A DNA stretch of 64,000 nt, taken from positions 28,821,356 through 28,885,355 of the forward strand of contig OX463815.1 in NCBI GenBank assembly GCA_949825045.1, written 5' to 3'. Under the pieces are notes generated by a model, which was given only the letters and a program-made list of their open reading frames with translations, was not told the origin of the DNA and searched no databases. Made by a program: the position numbers and the translations under genes. Of this stretch, positions 20,301 through 35,300 are shown piece by piece; position 1 is the first letter of the stretch; each line of letters opens with the position of its first letter. Source of the DNA: Argyresthia goedartella. Its lineage: Eukaryota > Arthropoda > Insecta > Lepidoptera > Argyresthiidae.

Positions 20301-23300
20301 TCGTGTAACTGATGAAAGTCTTTCTCTTCACATTGGTAAACCTGAAACATAAACCACCATTAATTAGTTATACATGTTACTACTAGTGGCTCTGTGTTTT
20401 CTTCCATTAACTTCTACCCCGTCACACCCCCGACCCCATAATGTTTATCGGATGAACAAGTGGAATTATTATAAAAAATAAATTACCCTGCATTATCTTT
20501 CAATACCACACACAAATTATTAATGCACCTGGTTAAGTACATGGAGCATGAAAGTAGCCGCACCAAAAACTTTGCCTATGCCATGGTAATAAAATGTAAA
20601 ACCTATAACGGAAAAGTGGGTTAGCTAACGCCGGTGGGAACTCAGGGGTTATAAGGCAGTGACATCATTATCATAGGCACCGAACGAAGGTTAAGCTCGT
20701 TCAAGCCTCCGCATAATGTGTTTTAACCGCTCCGCCCCAAGCACAAATACAGTAGCCTATAATAGTTTGACAAAGTGGCTTTGGCCCGCTACCATACGCA
20801 ATTTCTGAAAATGTGTATCAGCTTACGGACCCTTGCCGTTGTGGCTGAAATATTGCCTCTGCCTCCTCGTTTAGGAAAAAACCTAAGGCTATGTTGTTGT
20901 TATCTTATTGTAGACCTGTTTAATCGCTTTGTAATGTAGTTGTATGCGGGGCTCCCACCGCAGTTGTTCATCTATCACCACACCCAAGTACTTGATAGAA
21001 CCCACTCTATCTAGAAGTGGGCATGCACATGCTGTGTTTTATTCTCTACCCAAGATTCAATTACAGTGGTGAGCATGAATGAAAATTTCGAAATCATCTT
21101 TGGGACTGTTAACTTTTGTCATTTGGCTACTTAGTTTTTTGAGCATTTATGGTGAGTAGGTTATCTTCAAGCCAGGAGGTTATTCTGCTTAATCCGTCCA
21201 CGACTAAAGGTCTAACGTCACACCATGTTTTTTCGTAGAATAGGACAACTATGTCATCCGCAAACATCAGTAGGTCTGCCCCTTTAATATCTATAGTGCA
21301 AAGACAATTAATGTATAGTAGGAAGAGTGTCGGACCTAATGTACTGCCCTGTGGAACCCCATAGGTACATGTAGCACTACCACTAGCATACTCGCCCATT
21401 TTGACACCTGTATTTTTTTTCAACACCACATACAAACTTATGAATTCACCTGGTTACGTATATGGAGTATGAAAGTAGCCGCGCCAATAACTTTGAAAAC
21501 TTCATTTTGAGATAAAAAAAAAAACAACCTATTGACTTTTTACTAAAATGATATAGCCTATGTCACTCTCGTGATCACCACTAATCCAACGTCACCTCAT
21601 GAGTTAAAATCTGTAGGAATGAGCACACTCTGCAAATACCGAAGTGTATCCACAAACCATAGGTAGACGCAGAAAAAGCTCCTACTTCGCGTGTTATATG
21701 TTGTGTTGTGCACCACCGCTCAGTCGCTCTTATGACTTATATATTAGGGTGTATTTGCTATGATACGGTTGGTTCGCATACATGTTGCCGATCTCCTCCC
21801 TGCCATGGCATGGGAAGTAACGAGGAAAGGAGGCAGGGACCTAGTGTGGCCACGCAACTCGTCATGCCGCAAGTAGTGCTCTCTTTTTGGCGCGAGTCAC
21901 AGAAAGAGAGGGCAACATCGCGGCAGCGCGAGGAGCATTGTAAAGATCAGAGCGGTGAGCAGCGCGAGGAGCATAAGTGTGGCTGAGGCATATGTATGGT
22001 CTATGATTGCAGCCTAACCTTGAAGGTGCACTCCTTCCCCTCGCCATTACTCGCGCCCTGCCGCGTCAGGTCGCTGAGCGGCAGCACGCCGGCGCCGAGC
22101 GGCCGCCGCGCCGCCGCGCCGCGCCGCTCGCCCGTGCCGCCGCCACCGCCGCCGCCCGCCGCCCAGCGGCCCACGCGCACTACCCACGCCACCAGCCAGA
22201 GCTCGCGGGAGAGATCCGTTGTGGAGAGGTCCTGGAAAGGTGACATACACACGGTGATTTGAGCTGTTGGTTCTAGACATGCGCACTTTACATCTTTTTG
22301 TTCAGAAGATTTTATCACTCTTTTACATTTTTAAATCCCAAATAATTCACTGATCGAAAAGAAATAAAGAATCACTACTTACATCACATTACGTCACTTT
22401 CTACTGCCGACTCCGAGTCTTTCTTTGCTTTTTGTTTTCCAGCTAACCTAACTATAGCTAAATTTATATGTGTGATACTACATTCTGATTTTCCTTCATA
22501 CTTTACAGGCTTAGGACTGTCAAACTAGTTTTACAATTAATTAAAAGTATATAAATAGTTTCATGTTGCCTCTGCACGTAAATTAAACAGGGTCATTGCC
22601 GTACGCATGCGCAAACTTTGCACAAGAAATCAGCTGTTGCAAAAACGAAGCACGAACCTTACGCCTCTCGCTCACTCGCTCCCTACCTACTTCATTTCTT
22701 TCACGCTTCCATGATTCCATCAATCTCATATGAACCATAGTGATCCGGATTAAAAGATTTATTTGGAAAACGAATGATTTACTGAGTGAATGCTTCTTTC
22801 CCAAGAATATACTTTATTTTTATATCAAGCCTAAGTTACACATGTCTAATTAGTTACATTAGAAACTGAATAGAAAACATGAATAGATTTTATTTTTGGT
22901 TTCATTTTTACGAATATCATGTCGAATAGACCACTAACAAAATAAAACATTTGAAAACTATACCCTAATTGCTCAAAAAACGAAGGAAACCGACAGCCTC
23001 AATCGTCACCTCTTGAAATAATTTTGCAATCTAGTACTGCTTGGTAGCGATGTTCTCATTCATTCTAAACAGAATGAAAAACTAGACGACATATTGCTTC
23101 ACAATATTTTTCCCAATAACCTAGAATCATTAAATATGATGAATTTTATACATCAAAAGTGTTTTAGTTCAAAACTGATTTTAGGTGTTTTTAAAAGCTA
23201 ATGTGATGTGGAATAATATTCTAGAGTAAAATATATTTTTTTACTTATCTTTATAATTTTGTGAAAAACATCGTATACTAAAAAGTGGTCAAAAATAGTG

Positions 23301-26300
23301 TTTAATTCTTACACAAAGCCTAATTTAAGTTTATAGTTAACACTTTTTAGCGACTATTTGGTACTGGCAGTACCGCTTCTGCTTCATCATCAATCAATCA
23401 CTATCGTCATTTGAACCCGACAAACCCTTTCATCACGAGGTTATATATCACGTGTTTTGCATTCGGCATAAATAAAACGAAAATATATATTTAAATTCCT
23501 AGTAAAATATGGGGAGGGAGATTTATTAGAAATTTTGTTGTCGATGAAATTTGTTCCTCTTCAACCCTGTTCGATGTGTGCACTTTATAAAGACTCTGTA
23601 TATCGTAACATTTATCATTCTATTTTTTCATAATATAATGAACTAAATCATTCTTTACACCACCACTTTTATTTGTGTACCAAAAAAGTGAGTATTTGCA
23701 TAATTAGGGTATATAATGTATTGCCAAAATCGGGGGTTCAATCTGACCGGTTGACATTTTGGCGCGAAAACGGAACTACAGTTCGTCGACGTCACATCTT
23801 CATATGACACTTCTAGGTAAAGGACAGAGCTACGCTTAAGGGGTTTCATACCTTAGAAAGGAAAATCGGAACCATTATAGGATCACACGTGTGTTTGTAC
23901 TAGGTGTTTAAAGGTATTAAACGACCGAATTTTGAAATTTGGTACACTTGTGTATTTTTGTGACCCAAACACGAACGTAAGCAAATACATTGTGAATTAG
24001 GGGGTAAATCAAAAAATTAAGAATGTATGTTTTTCAAACTGACTCTTGTGATATGTCTAATGAAGGATTTGCTGTGAGAATCTTAATATATTTTTAAGCC
24101 AGTGGGTTTTTCTGCGGTGAGGTCTTCGGCGGCCTGGTATTTTCCCCTGCAGGATTCAGCAGTCACTCACCGCAAACAAAGTAGTATTCGCGTGCAGCCG
24201 ATCCACATAATTCGAAAAGCCGTCTTTTGCGATCTTGATCTTGAACCTCTCCGACAACGGCTGCGCCCTCCTAGCATCATGTAACCACAGCAGCAGTTCT
24301 GCTTCGTCTCCACCGGCCGTGTGCCCGAAGTCTCTCATGCTGCACATGAGGTGGTGGGACTGCACAGTAGCGGGAGGGGTGGGGGAGGCGGTAAGCGTGC
24401 CGGAGTTGAAGCTGCCGCTGCCGCCGCCGGCGCCGGCGCGACGGAGGGTGCCGCGCCACTGTAAAACATTAAGTCAGATTTAGAAATATTAGAAGGTAAT
24501 AGGGCATCTGATAGCATTCGCTGTTGACACAGCGTGATGCCCCCTGATTTACAGATAATCCTAAATGGATGTCTGAGTTTCTAAGTCGCATTAAATGCGC
24601 AAAATTCAGATGATACTCTTAGTTCAACTATAAGTGCAGTCAGCAGAAAGTCACTCTGTTTTTGGTGTCATGGGCCATATATATCAGTAACGCATGAACA
24701 AAATGTTGGTGATAAATTTGAACCTTTAGCCTCTGGCACTAACTGGTCTTAAGAGAAATCAAGTACTCAGAAGTAGCAGTAAAAACTAGAAACACAACCG
24801 ACTTGAATTGCAATTCTAAAATGGTTACACCATAAAAGGTAACCAGTGATTTGCTGCGTCGACGGAAATGGTACACGGCTTACTGGTACTTACCAGTAAG
24901 CCGTATGCCATGTTGAGTATGATAGGTAGGTTACCTACCTACCTATCATACTCAACATATAGGTACGAAATTAAAACCAAAACCATATAGAAAGAAACGA
25001 ACATTGTACTTAGGCCACAAGATTGTCTGCTTAATCAACATTTGTTATTATATATATAGGGATATTTAGTTCCTTTTAGTTATTACTAAGCCTACGCTGT
25101 CCGTCCGTCCGTCTGTCACCAGGCTGTATCTCATGAACCGTGATAGTTACAGTTGAAATTTTCACAGATGATGTATTTCTTTTACCGCTACAACAACAAA
25201 TACTAAAAAACAGAATAAAATAAATGTGTAAGGGGGCTCCCACACAACAATTCTTTGAATACCACATACAAACTTATGAATGCGCCTGGTTACGTGCACG
25301 AAGTGTGAAAATAGCTGCACCAATAAATTTGTAAATAACATTTTGCTATGTAAAATCCAAACTATCCGGCCAGACGACCTCTGTGGCGCAGCGGTTGTGA
25401 CTCTGCCTAACATGCGAAAGGTCCCGGGTTAGATCCCCGGCTCGGGGTAAAAAAAAAACAGTTCTTGGATGTTTATATGTGTGTGACGTCGCTGTTTCTG
25501 GTTCCCACAACACAGGGTAGTGTGGGGCCAGAAGCAATGTACGTGCCTGTATGTAAATTTTTACATACATATTTATATTTATTCACTCCACACCATCCCT
25601 AGCATTGTACGGTGGTATGGGAACCTTCGTCGCGCGAGTAAGGCTCGCACTTGACCGGTTTTTATTATTCTTAGATGACTTTCAGTGGTTTTTTTTCTAC
25701 AGCAAATAGCAGATGTTCATTTCAATTCGCAGCACCGCGAGTTTTTCTCTAGTCGCCTAAAAGTTCGTCAATGATTTTTTTCATCTGTAGATCCTTATCC
25801 CCAGATGTTGCAAGTTGCAACTCCAGAACATTACAAGCCCCACATATCACCGTAATTTCCAACACCTGCGATATCTCACTAAATACGACTCAGTTGCGAA
25901 TGGTGTTTTAGGCAACTTATTGAAACTATTAAAGGTATATATACGCACTTAGGAGTACAATATGTTTTTATGTATATTGCCACCTCCAATATTTAGTGGA
26001 GCTGGAGAGACACAAAAAGTAGGTACAGCTCGCGCCACAGAAGTTGCATCGTTTCGCGTCGGCATTACACATAACTTTTCTTCGCCGTCAAGTTGGTAGA
26101 AAGGAAATCAGTGTTTTTAACTTAAAAAAAATGTTAAACCCAAAAGTTGGGAAAAAATATGTAATCAGTGACTGAAATAGAATACCTAGCTACTCCAAAT
26201 TATCAAGGCATCAAAACTATCTATAGTGAAACCAAGTAGGTACCTATTTAAAAGAATGAAAGCAATATTGAGAGCCAGCTAACTTCCGTGTATGTCTTCA

Positions 26301-29300
26301 ATTGTGACTAAAAGAGACAATTATGGGCGGAGTAGGGACACCGACGCCATGTCAAAAGGGACGGAAAATCGTTTCTTATATAGGACGATCTGGCAATTAC
26401 AAACCCGTCTCTTATTATTGTACGTATATATACCTACGTATCTTATTTTTTGAAAGTGGCGAAGTGTGACCTGAATTTGGCAATCGGATATTGCTTTTCC
26501 CCATTTTTTTACTGTTGTGCACTACAGCCAACTTAACGGTGAAACGAAGGGAAAAGTTAAATGGAATTATCTTTATTAATAAAGCTAGAATAATTCTGCG
26601 CAACGCGCGGCGCGGCAACTTCAGGGCTAACTATCTGTTTGGCGCGCCAAACCGACCCGTAAAGACTGAACGTCCACAGATAGCACGATAAGAGGTCACT
26701 TGGGGAGGCATATTTTCATCAGTGAACAAAAACTAGCTGGAGAAGAAGAATAAGTACTAGTTTCAGAGCATAGACCACCTCACGGACGACTGTCCTCTAT
26801 TGTTAATTGAGGGCGGACTGCAAATGGCAAAGCCCCTTGTAAAGACAATGGCTGCTCAGGCTGCCGCCTTTGTGACGAAGACGCTAGCGACTAAACGCTA
26901 AATAAAGAAAATATTATGGTACTCACGGCCGCGGCCCTCTCGGCGCTGTCCACGTGCACCCGGTACAGCTGCACCAGACTCATGTCCTCAGGGTCTACTG
27001 CCTCCGCCCCGCGGCGCGGGACCAGCTCCAGCCCGAGCTTGCTGCAACAATCATTGGGGCTAGTTACAAGGGGGATTGCTTAAACGGGGGGGGGGGGTAG
27101 CATACACGGGGGGGTTGATTATACAGCAGGGTTGCTTACGCGGGGGGGTTACTCAGACGGGGGGTTGCGTCGTACTCCCTGTCTCCTAAACCTCCGAGAA
27201 TGGCTCAGGCTGAGCACAACGTCGGCAGAATCCCGTGTGCAGATTGCCTTAATGGCCGCGAACCTCCAAAGGGAGATGGTACCCCCAGAAGGGTGTTACT
27301 TACGCGGGGATTACTTTCACGGGTGGTTATTTACACTGGGAGCGAGGAGACGGGTTCCAAGGCCAGGTGCAATAGATGGAACTAATGGAGCAGTTTATTA
27401 TGACTCCTGCCAGTTAAGGTGGATCGGGATTGGTCGACGGGGTTGTCAAAGTTAATCCGAGAATAGTGCTAAGTGCGCTGTCAGTGTCGTGTGTATTTGT
27501 CATGCGGGCTATACTATCCCACGTGCGTGATGAAGCCTGCGTGACACTGAAAGATGCCTAACTCGCTTTCCATATGTCGTGGCCCTTCACATGATGACTA
27601 TTATAAAGGTTTTCGAGCCTTAGGTACTTTAAAAATGTGTTTCGTAATTAAAAAATACTAGTATTTGTAAATTGGTTGCTTACATAAAACTATTATGTAT
27701 GACCCCCTTCTCGTGATGCTAACTCGGTTGACGGTCGTCTTTGAGGAAAATATATTTTTATATTAAAGGTCCGGTCCGGTAACAGGAGGTTTTGGTTTCA
27801 CCATAACAACAAAGAATAGAACCATACAGGTATAGGCACGAAGCATAAGGACATTCGTCCTTTAGCGTTATGAACCTGTGAATCTCGCCCTCTCTTTCTA
27901 ACACAGGCGTGATGACGTATCGTGAATTAGTGCTTGAGCTTCTTGACTATTCATGTCTGTAAGGTTCTACTATGCTTAATTGTGTGCGCATTGGATGAAT
28001 TTTTGGAAGCTTAAAGTAGCTGTTAGGCTATAATAATGACGTAAATAATGAGATACTTACTACTACTCCTACCCCGGGACCTAATCAGTTCTGAGCTATG
28101 ACGATACTCAGAACTGATTAGGTCTCGGAGTAGTGGAGAGGTGGTCACTTTGTTGATAGGTAATCGATCATTATTACAAGATTCTGATATGTCATCATTA
28201 TCGTCCATCACAAAAGTTGTATAACAGGGAGAAAACCTTCAGTTAAATGGCCATCGTCGGATACAGAACAGAAATCGACCCAGATATTTCAGATTCAAGT
28301 CACGAGCTTGTTAAATAGTGCGTATCGTCGAATGTCAAGTAGGTATTCATCCATTGATCATCTGGTAATTTGGATAACTTTATCGGGCCATCATCAGCCT
28401 GTTACAACGATACCGATCAAAATTTGAGAGATTTAATGACCGACCACTACAATTTACGACGTCTTTCTTGAAGAACTCCTCTTGAATACCAAATCCCCCA
28501 ACGTATTAAAATTCAATGAATACAGTCGTAAGAGAATACCTCGAATAAAACATTAGTAGGACAACGACCGTGCGAATATGTTGAATCACTCGACAAAAAT
28601 TCACTAGTGTTCCGGATATGTCCAACTTTTTACATAGACTTTGCTTTATGCATGGCCGGTAACAGGACCTCCGACATGGAAACTATTCTACATGGGCGGT
28701 AGTATTCCATATAAACAGAAGAAAAAACTCAGATAGCTGAGATGCTGCCTGATATGACACAAGTTAATATCAAGATAATGGTTTGGATTCGGTATTAATA
28801 TCCAACAATTGAAATAAAAAAAAAATACCTTGAGTTTTAAATAATACCTTATAATAATACTACAGAGACTCTTGCCTAAAAAAATAAGCATAAAATAAAT
28901 AAATTTAGCCGTTTCTTCAAAGATTATTTAAGTTTCCCTAATTAAGGCATATAAGATTGCCAACCATTTGCTATAAGCAATAACAATGCTTATAAGACAA
29001 ACTATTTTAAAGGCCAAATTAGATGAGCGGCTAATCGGTCACGTAACCATCGTTGTGGCTCGAGCTTTCAATCAATCTACCTACAAGGTTTGCACGCCGA
29101 CTGACTCAGAAAGTAGAAAACGAACTTTAGTTACTAGTCCTAGAACTCAAAATGGTTTTTAACTCCAACACCTGTTAAGTGCAAGAAACAGACAGCTTTC
29201 GCATTAAAGATATTAAACTTTATGCCACTCAGGATAGGAACTTGTTTCCAGAGGATCGGGATTCGCGGATAATGGATATGGATCCGCAGTCGCCGAGAAA

Positions 29301-32300
29301 CTTCAAATTCCTTTCGACTTCGCACAGTTCACACCGCGCACGGTTTCAAGAATTGGCACATAAACGTTGTTACAAACTACACAACAAATGGATGTGATCC
29401 GGCTGGTTCCCGGAATCAAAATCAAATAAATGCAAGGTCTTTAAAAAACAGATCTTTGTGTAGATGTCGGAACTGATAATGATGATGAGAAGACTTAATG
29501 TACCTATTGCTAAAGTTTTCGGTGTTGAAGGAAAAAATGCTCAAACTGGTCACTCAGACAAGCTAATAGCACAGATACTATAAAACTATATAGGCAATGG
29601 TCAATATTTGTCAAACAATAACGACAAATATCGTGAGACAGTCCATCGTGTCGCTCCACTAATTCGGCTAGTTTATTATGCAAACAGTGAACTGAGCTCT
29701 CTGCAACCAAAGAAAGGTCGCCAAACCAGTTACAAGCACAGGGCGTGCAAACAAATCACTTCGGTGACAGCACTCCAAAATGAGCTTTATTGCGACCTTG
29801 TAAGAAATAGTGGAGATAAGTATGAGTAATCAGTTAAGTTGGCAGACGGTAACCAAGCCAAATGTCTGTCGATATTGGTCGCCGGCGTGTTGTCACCTCA
29901 ATGGTTTAGAGCTTGAAGCAGTGCCCTAAGGAATTCGGTACCTGTGCTCATTTCATCTTCGAACAAATGAAATCAACGCTATCAAATGTGGTTCAAAATA
30001 TGTTGTCTCACTAAGAGTGAGGGTTGGGATGTCGGGACCTACTAAAATTGGCTGGTCTCTTCTATGAAAAACCATTCATTTGTAGCCATTGTATTGAAAA
30101 ATCACCTAAAGTAATATTTTCTTGAGTGAAAGATCACGCGAAGGGTGCTCAAGATAAATTCATTTGCTTGTATCGAGCGCCATGGATCGATGTGATGTCG
30201 CCGGCGCCGCAGAGTGGAAGTGGATATGGAACCGGTACGTCCAGTTTCGCGAATTTCCTAGGCGCATCGAACTCCAGGCCCCAAAATACCATTATGTTAA
30301 TTACTGCAATCCAATTGCTTCGGACGGGACGGCAACATCGCTTAGCGTATAGAGTGGAATCATGCATGACAGACCTTAAAGAATCAGTGTTATAAATTGC
30401 GTGGATTATTGGCCCAAGGCACAAGCCCAGCAGTGGAGTGTAAACAGGCAGATCTAGATGATAAAAAACAACTTAATGAAACTTTTAACACTATATTTTG
30501 TTTCGTATTTAATATGGCCTGGTGATTAAGGCATTATTAATTAAGGTAGTTACGAGTAGATAGTAGACCTCATCAAGATTTCATCACATATTCATAAATT
30601 GCGTAAGTGGGTTTCGAAGTAAGTAAGAAAGTAAGAGGACACAGGTAGATGGCGCAGATCCGCAAATTCCGATCCAATGACAAAGTTACCTCGCCGCGCT
30701 CACAACCGGTGAATTGACCCCAGAATTAAGACATTTAATTCAATATGGCTTCTCAGGCTCTCGTCGTTGTTGGAATATAATGGCTGAATTAGAGGACTAT
30801 TTTAAATTCTAATCGTTGATGAATCATCATTATTTATTATTGCTCCTTTAATCGAATGGTCAGTAATTAAACTAATAACGAACATTAACTAAACGTCTCT
30901 AACACCAAGTTACGCGGCTGATATGATGAATTATCCTCAAATTTTAATCAATAGCTTCGAGCTATTGACCGTCCTTTGTTGAGGTTAAAACTCGTTACCA
31001 TAAATCTTACTTAAAATTGCCATACTACATGTTTTCAAAAGTCTGGACTCCTCTGTGGTGAAAAGGTAAAACGAGACGAATCAAGCCTGCGCCGACCTGC
31101 GACAGAACAGAACTCGTTCTCCTCAAACTTCAAAGCACCAATGGATTCTCGCTACCGACTACTGTGCACTCGCTCAAAGTTCAAAAAGAGCAGTCGCGGC
31201 CGGTGCGTGCGGCGCGGCCCACAGTCTGACAGCATGCCGCTCGGCCGTATGAGAGAGCGAGACGGCTAGCGTTCGCGCGCGCATCTACGAGGGTACGGTA
31301 GTGGAACACGCGCTCGCTGCGCAAGAGTCCGACCGGCTGCACTTTCCTTCCACAGTTTGTGTGCTGGATCCGAGAGCGGCTGGTGTACGCCGCCCGCCAT
31401 CATTGTTGCTACTCGTTTTACTCAAACATTTTTGTTATACAATTGTTCCGTTACTGCAAAAGTACTAATACAATGACTTAGATATTAAGTGAAACAGTGA
31501 TAACCTGATTATAAGGCCATGTGTGTGATAGTGTGCTGAAAACTAAACGTGTGAATATATTTTTTGGGGAACCGGAGGCGTTCCAACAACTGTTAGATTT
31601 AAAAGGTGAGTTGTTTATATAAAAATTAAGATTAAGATTAGAAGCGTGCATAAGTCGTATCGATGACGACGTGAGGAATGCCGTTTGACAGGCATACATA
31701 TGGGTATGCGCAGGGAACAAAAGCCTTATGCACAGTCATCCTCGTTCTTTTTTATTCTGCCTGCTTTCTCGAGAGCTGGGCTAGAAATAAGTGGGCAATA
31801 AAGAGATTATTCAAACCAAAACTGTCACTACCAACCGCTTGTGATTCTATCTAAGTTGAAGGTTACAAAGTTACAAATAAATTATAAGTTTGTGGAAGCA
31901 AGCACCGCACAGGTAGCCGGGTAGTCTATTTACCTGAGCGGGTGAGCAATGGGCAAGGAGGGACGCGATTCCCTACGCGGGGAATATTTGAATAGAATGG
32001 ACAAAGGCTAACGTTGGCGGGTTGTATACAATCTGATACTACCGCATGTTCAATGATCGAAAACAAACTCCGCCTAACAACAAACCTGTGCCAAATGTCA
32101 AGCTAAATTGCAACTTGCAAATTGTTAAATTGCACTACTGGAATTAATGTTAATGGTTTCTAAACGGGCAATTAGAGCACTGTGGCGAATTAAGCAATAG
32201 AAGGGAAAATTTTAATCGTGTCGTGATTGTAAATGTCGTCTTTTGGCAAGATGGGAGTGATAAGACAATTGGTTTAAAGTGTTTTTGATGAGGCGAGATT

Positions 32301-35300
32301 AACCGCTCATAGTTATTTGGTGTGTTGAACACGTGATACAGTCGCTTCACGGTCCATGTGGCCTCAGTGAAGAAGCTCCATTCAAGGACACCGAACAACA
32401 AAATACAAACAGCCATACAAAAACCACGGACCGCAGTGTTATATTTAGAGAGACCCGGATATTTTAACATGCAATTAAGCAGCGTATGACTAGAAAATAA
32501 TGTACTTCCGCGTCAACTGTGTACTCTAAATTAGATGTCAGAATACAATGCCGACAGCGTCAATCCTTTTATTATTTCCTGGCTGATAAAAAGTAGAGTA
32601 TACCTATATTTTTGATATTATAACATAATGATAACAATATTGCAAATCCCCTATCCAAACCAACTTGGTATGAAACTGACGATGCATTCATTGGATTTTA
32701 TTGCTACGAACTCTGGTTGGAGTTTACGCTTGTACATCAGGCATGAGGCCAAATCACGAGTAATCAGTCAGCGCCATTACCAAACAGATTATTTAGTCGT
32801 AGCTACTGTTATTGGAACTTAACATTAACATTGCCTAACCTGTCATTCATCAGGAACCAATGACGAGTAATGAACATGTGAGAACATGGTCTTTTCGATG
32901 TGAAATAATGAGCATAGAAAGTCAATATCAGGTGTAGCATAAGTGTCTAAGTAAAGTTGGTCAGAATAGCTGTCTTTAGCAGGTCACACATATTGAATTC
33001 TGGTCACGGATCGCTGGCAGCGCCACCTGCATAATGCTTGTTCCTGTCCTGAGCCGCCACCGGCCGATAACCTCTTAACGAACCTGCACACTTAACTCTT
33101 CCATAATTCCCGATGCTAATCACCTTTAACATTAAACTAGTAAAGACGAGTTTGACTCGACAGCAATGAAGTGATAAGTTTGCGATTTCGTGAACCGAGG
33201 AATCGATAAAACGAATCCTCATTACGTACCCGAGGCACGCGATATCAATTAAACAAGCACAAGCTCTACATTCATACATCTGTTACTGACTTGGAAAATA
33301 TGTGAATCAAGCATAGGCTTGACATTGGCCATTACAGTTTCACTTATATCATTCAAAGACCTTGTCAATCGTCTTGTGATATTCGATCTACAGGTCCCGC
33401 TCGATATTCAATATTAAATATCATCAAAATATTAATACATATATCATATTCACACCACCACAAGCATTCAAAAGCCGACTTCCGTGTCTGCTGAAAGAAA
33501 GATTAGTAAGTTCACTGACGAACACCATAACACACGTGCGGATATGCCAAGCACACACACCCAAAACTTATCTAATCGGGCTAAGTAAGCAAGGGAAGTC
33601 CCACGCATCTTCATCGTCCCACCTATTACGAATTTTCTCAATCGAAACCTTTCTATCTAGAATCCATCAGAGGTAACGCACCTTTAGTACCTATCTGGAA
33701 GAACATTAGGCCGAGTGTTCTTGATAACAATGTAAACAATACGAGCGGAGAGTCCCTGTGTACCAGTACCAGTTGGACCAGTCAATGGTAGTTAATTGCG
33801 TTAGACAAGAGGCGAGATGAGGCGTCATCGCCTCGCCGCCAGGCGAGCGCGTCCATTCCGTCAAATTGCCACGGGGCGTAAGAGACCGAATTACATCCAA
33901 ATAACATTAACCGCGACACCACCGCTACCTAATTTTACGTCCTACAGTTACCAGTTTACGACACCTGAATCGAGCCTATTCAGCCCAAACTACACGCTTT
34001 TACTACCAGTTCCAGGTATCGGAGACAAGTGTTATTAACAGAAATAGAGTCAAGTAACAAAGCGTTGTTCAAAGCGCATTGAAAGGTATTGTCTCGTGCG
34101 GAGTAAGCTTTTTGACATTCTTTTCCCACGAGGTTTTCCGTAGAGCAAGGCACACAAAGCTTAAAGTGCCCGGAACATGGTGACGGAGAGAAACGCTCGG
34201 CTCGTCGGCTGTACCGTAATTAGTGTCCATTGAGCGCGGAGGATTCAAGTGAGTCCAGTCAACGCGTGCTCGGCCTCTCAGAATAGAAGCGGCAGCTGAT
34301 TGTGTATGTAGTGTAGATTCTCGAGAAAAAAGAACCGGTCAATTATGGACCTCCACCGCAAGATTCATAGCAATTATGAGATCGTCGTATCTTGTAGTTT
34401 GATTTGGATTGAACCCATTTAATCGACACGTGCTCCTTTGGTCTTAAGGATCTTGTTCGTGCACAATTGGTATCCATGGCTGAGAGGTGAGGTACAATGC
34501 AGGTTCAGGGTCGTCAGATAGAGCGGCCACCGCGGCGCGTCTGTTTGCCTGTCATAAACCGTGGAATGCTAGCAGCCACTCGCCCGCCCGCCACCCTCCA
34601 CGCGGCAGCCTATTTTTCAGTCAACCGCGTTAACTGCACTGTGTATGTACGACGCCATGGAGTTTAATATTTTGATTTTACTTCTTCGACTGGTGAATCA
34701 CTAGTGCCTGGAGTGAAGAGAGGCAAGCTCCAAGCTCTTGTAACTCATCGACACAGTTTGTTTTATTTGTGAAAGTAATTATTCGTTTAAAAGTAACTGT
34801 CCGGGCATGGATCATTTCATTATTAGCTTTAAAAATCTCCACAAAATTACAGTAGAAATCAAGACCCTCAACCGAGACTAATCGATTCTCGATCGCGACG
34901 CGCAAAGCGGGCAGCCGATTGTCGCGAAGAAACTGGTTTCCGCGTAAATTCGCGTTGCCATGCGATGCATCTGTACGGGAACGACGGAGAGCAGCGGAGC
35001 GGCGGGGGTTCGGAGACGCAGGAGGCGCAGCCAACACCAGCGAGGGGTCGACGACCCAGCTCACATGCCCTGCGCGCGCGCAACAAGCCGACGTTACCAA
35101 CGCGCTCTTAACACGATTACAACTTTCATCAACTAGCGAAAATTATCCAAACCTATCCATGCTCGCTGAACTTGTAATTGTCTGGCTAATAAATGCCAGC
35201 CGGGTGCGCTCCACATCCACCGCAATACTCAATAACAACAGGTACCCGACGACCGGTCCAGCAACACGTATCGAGATGGTCGCTATCGACGCATAAATTT

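Noticed and set aside
30126..30424. Overlapping open frames on three frames
   Set aside because: No convincing homology; only the last 50 bases resemble an RTE tail, so a gene call is unsupported.
34678..35100. 140-codon minus-strand open frame in a GC-rich patch
   Set aside because: No recognisable domain, no splice sites matching sponge, and composition explains the lack of stops.
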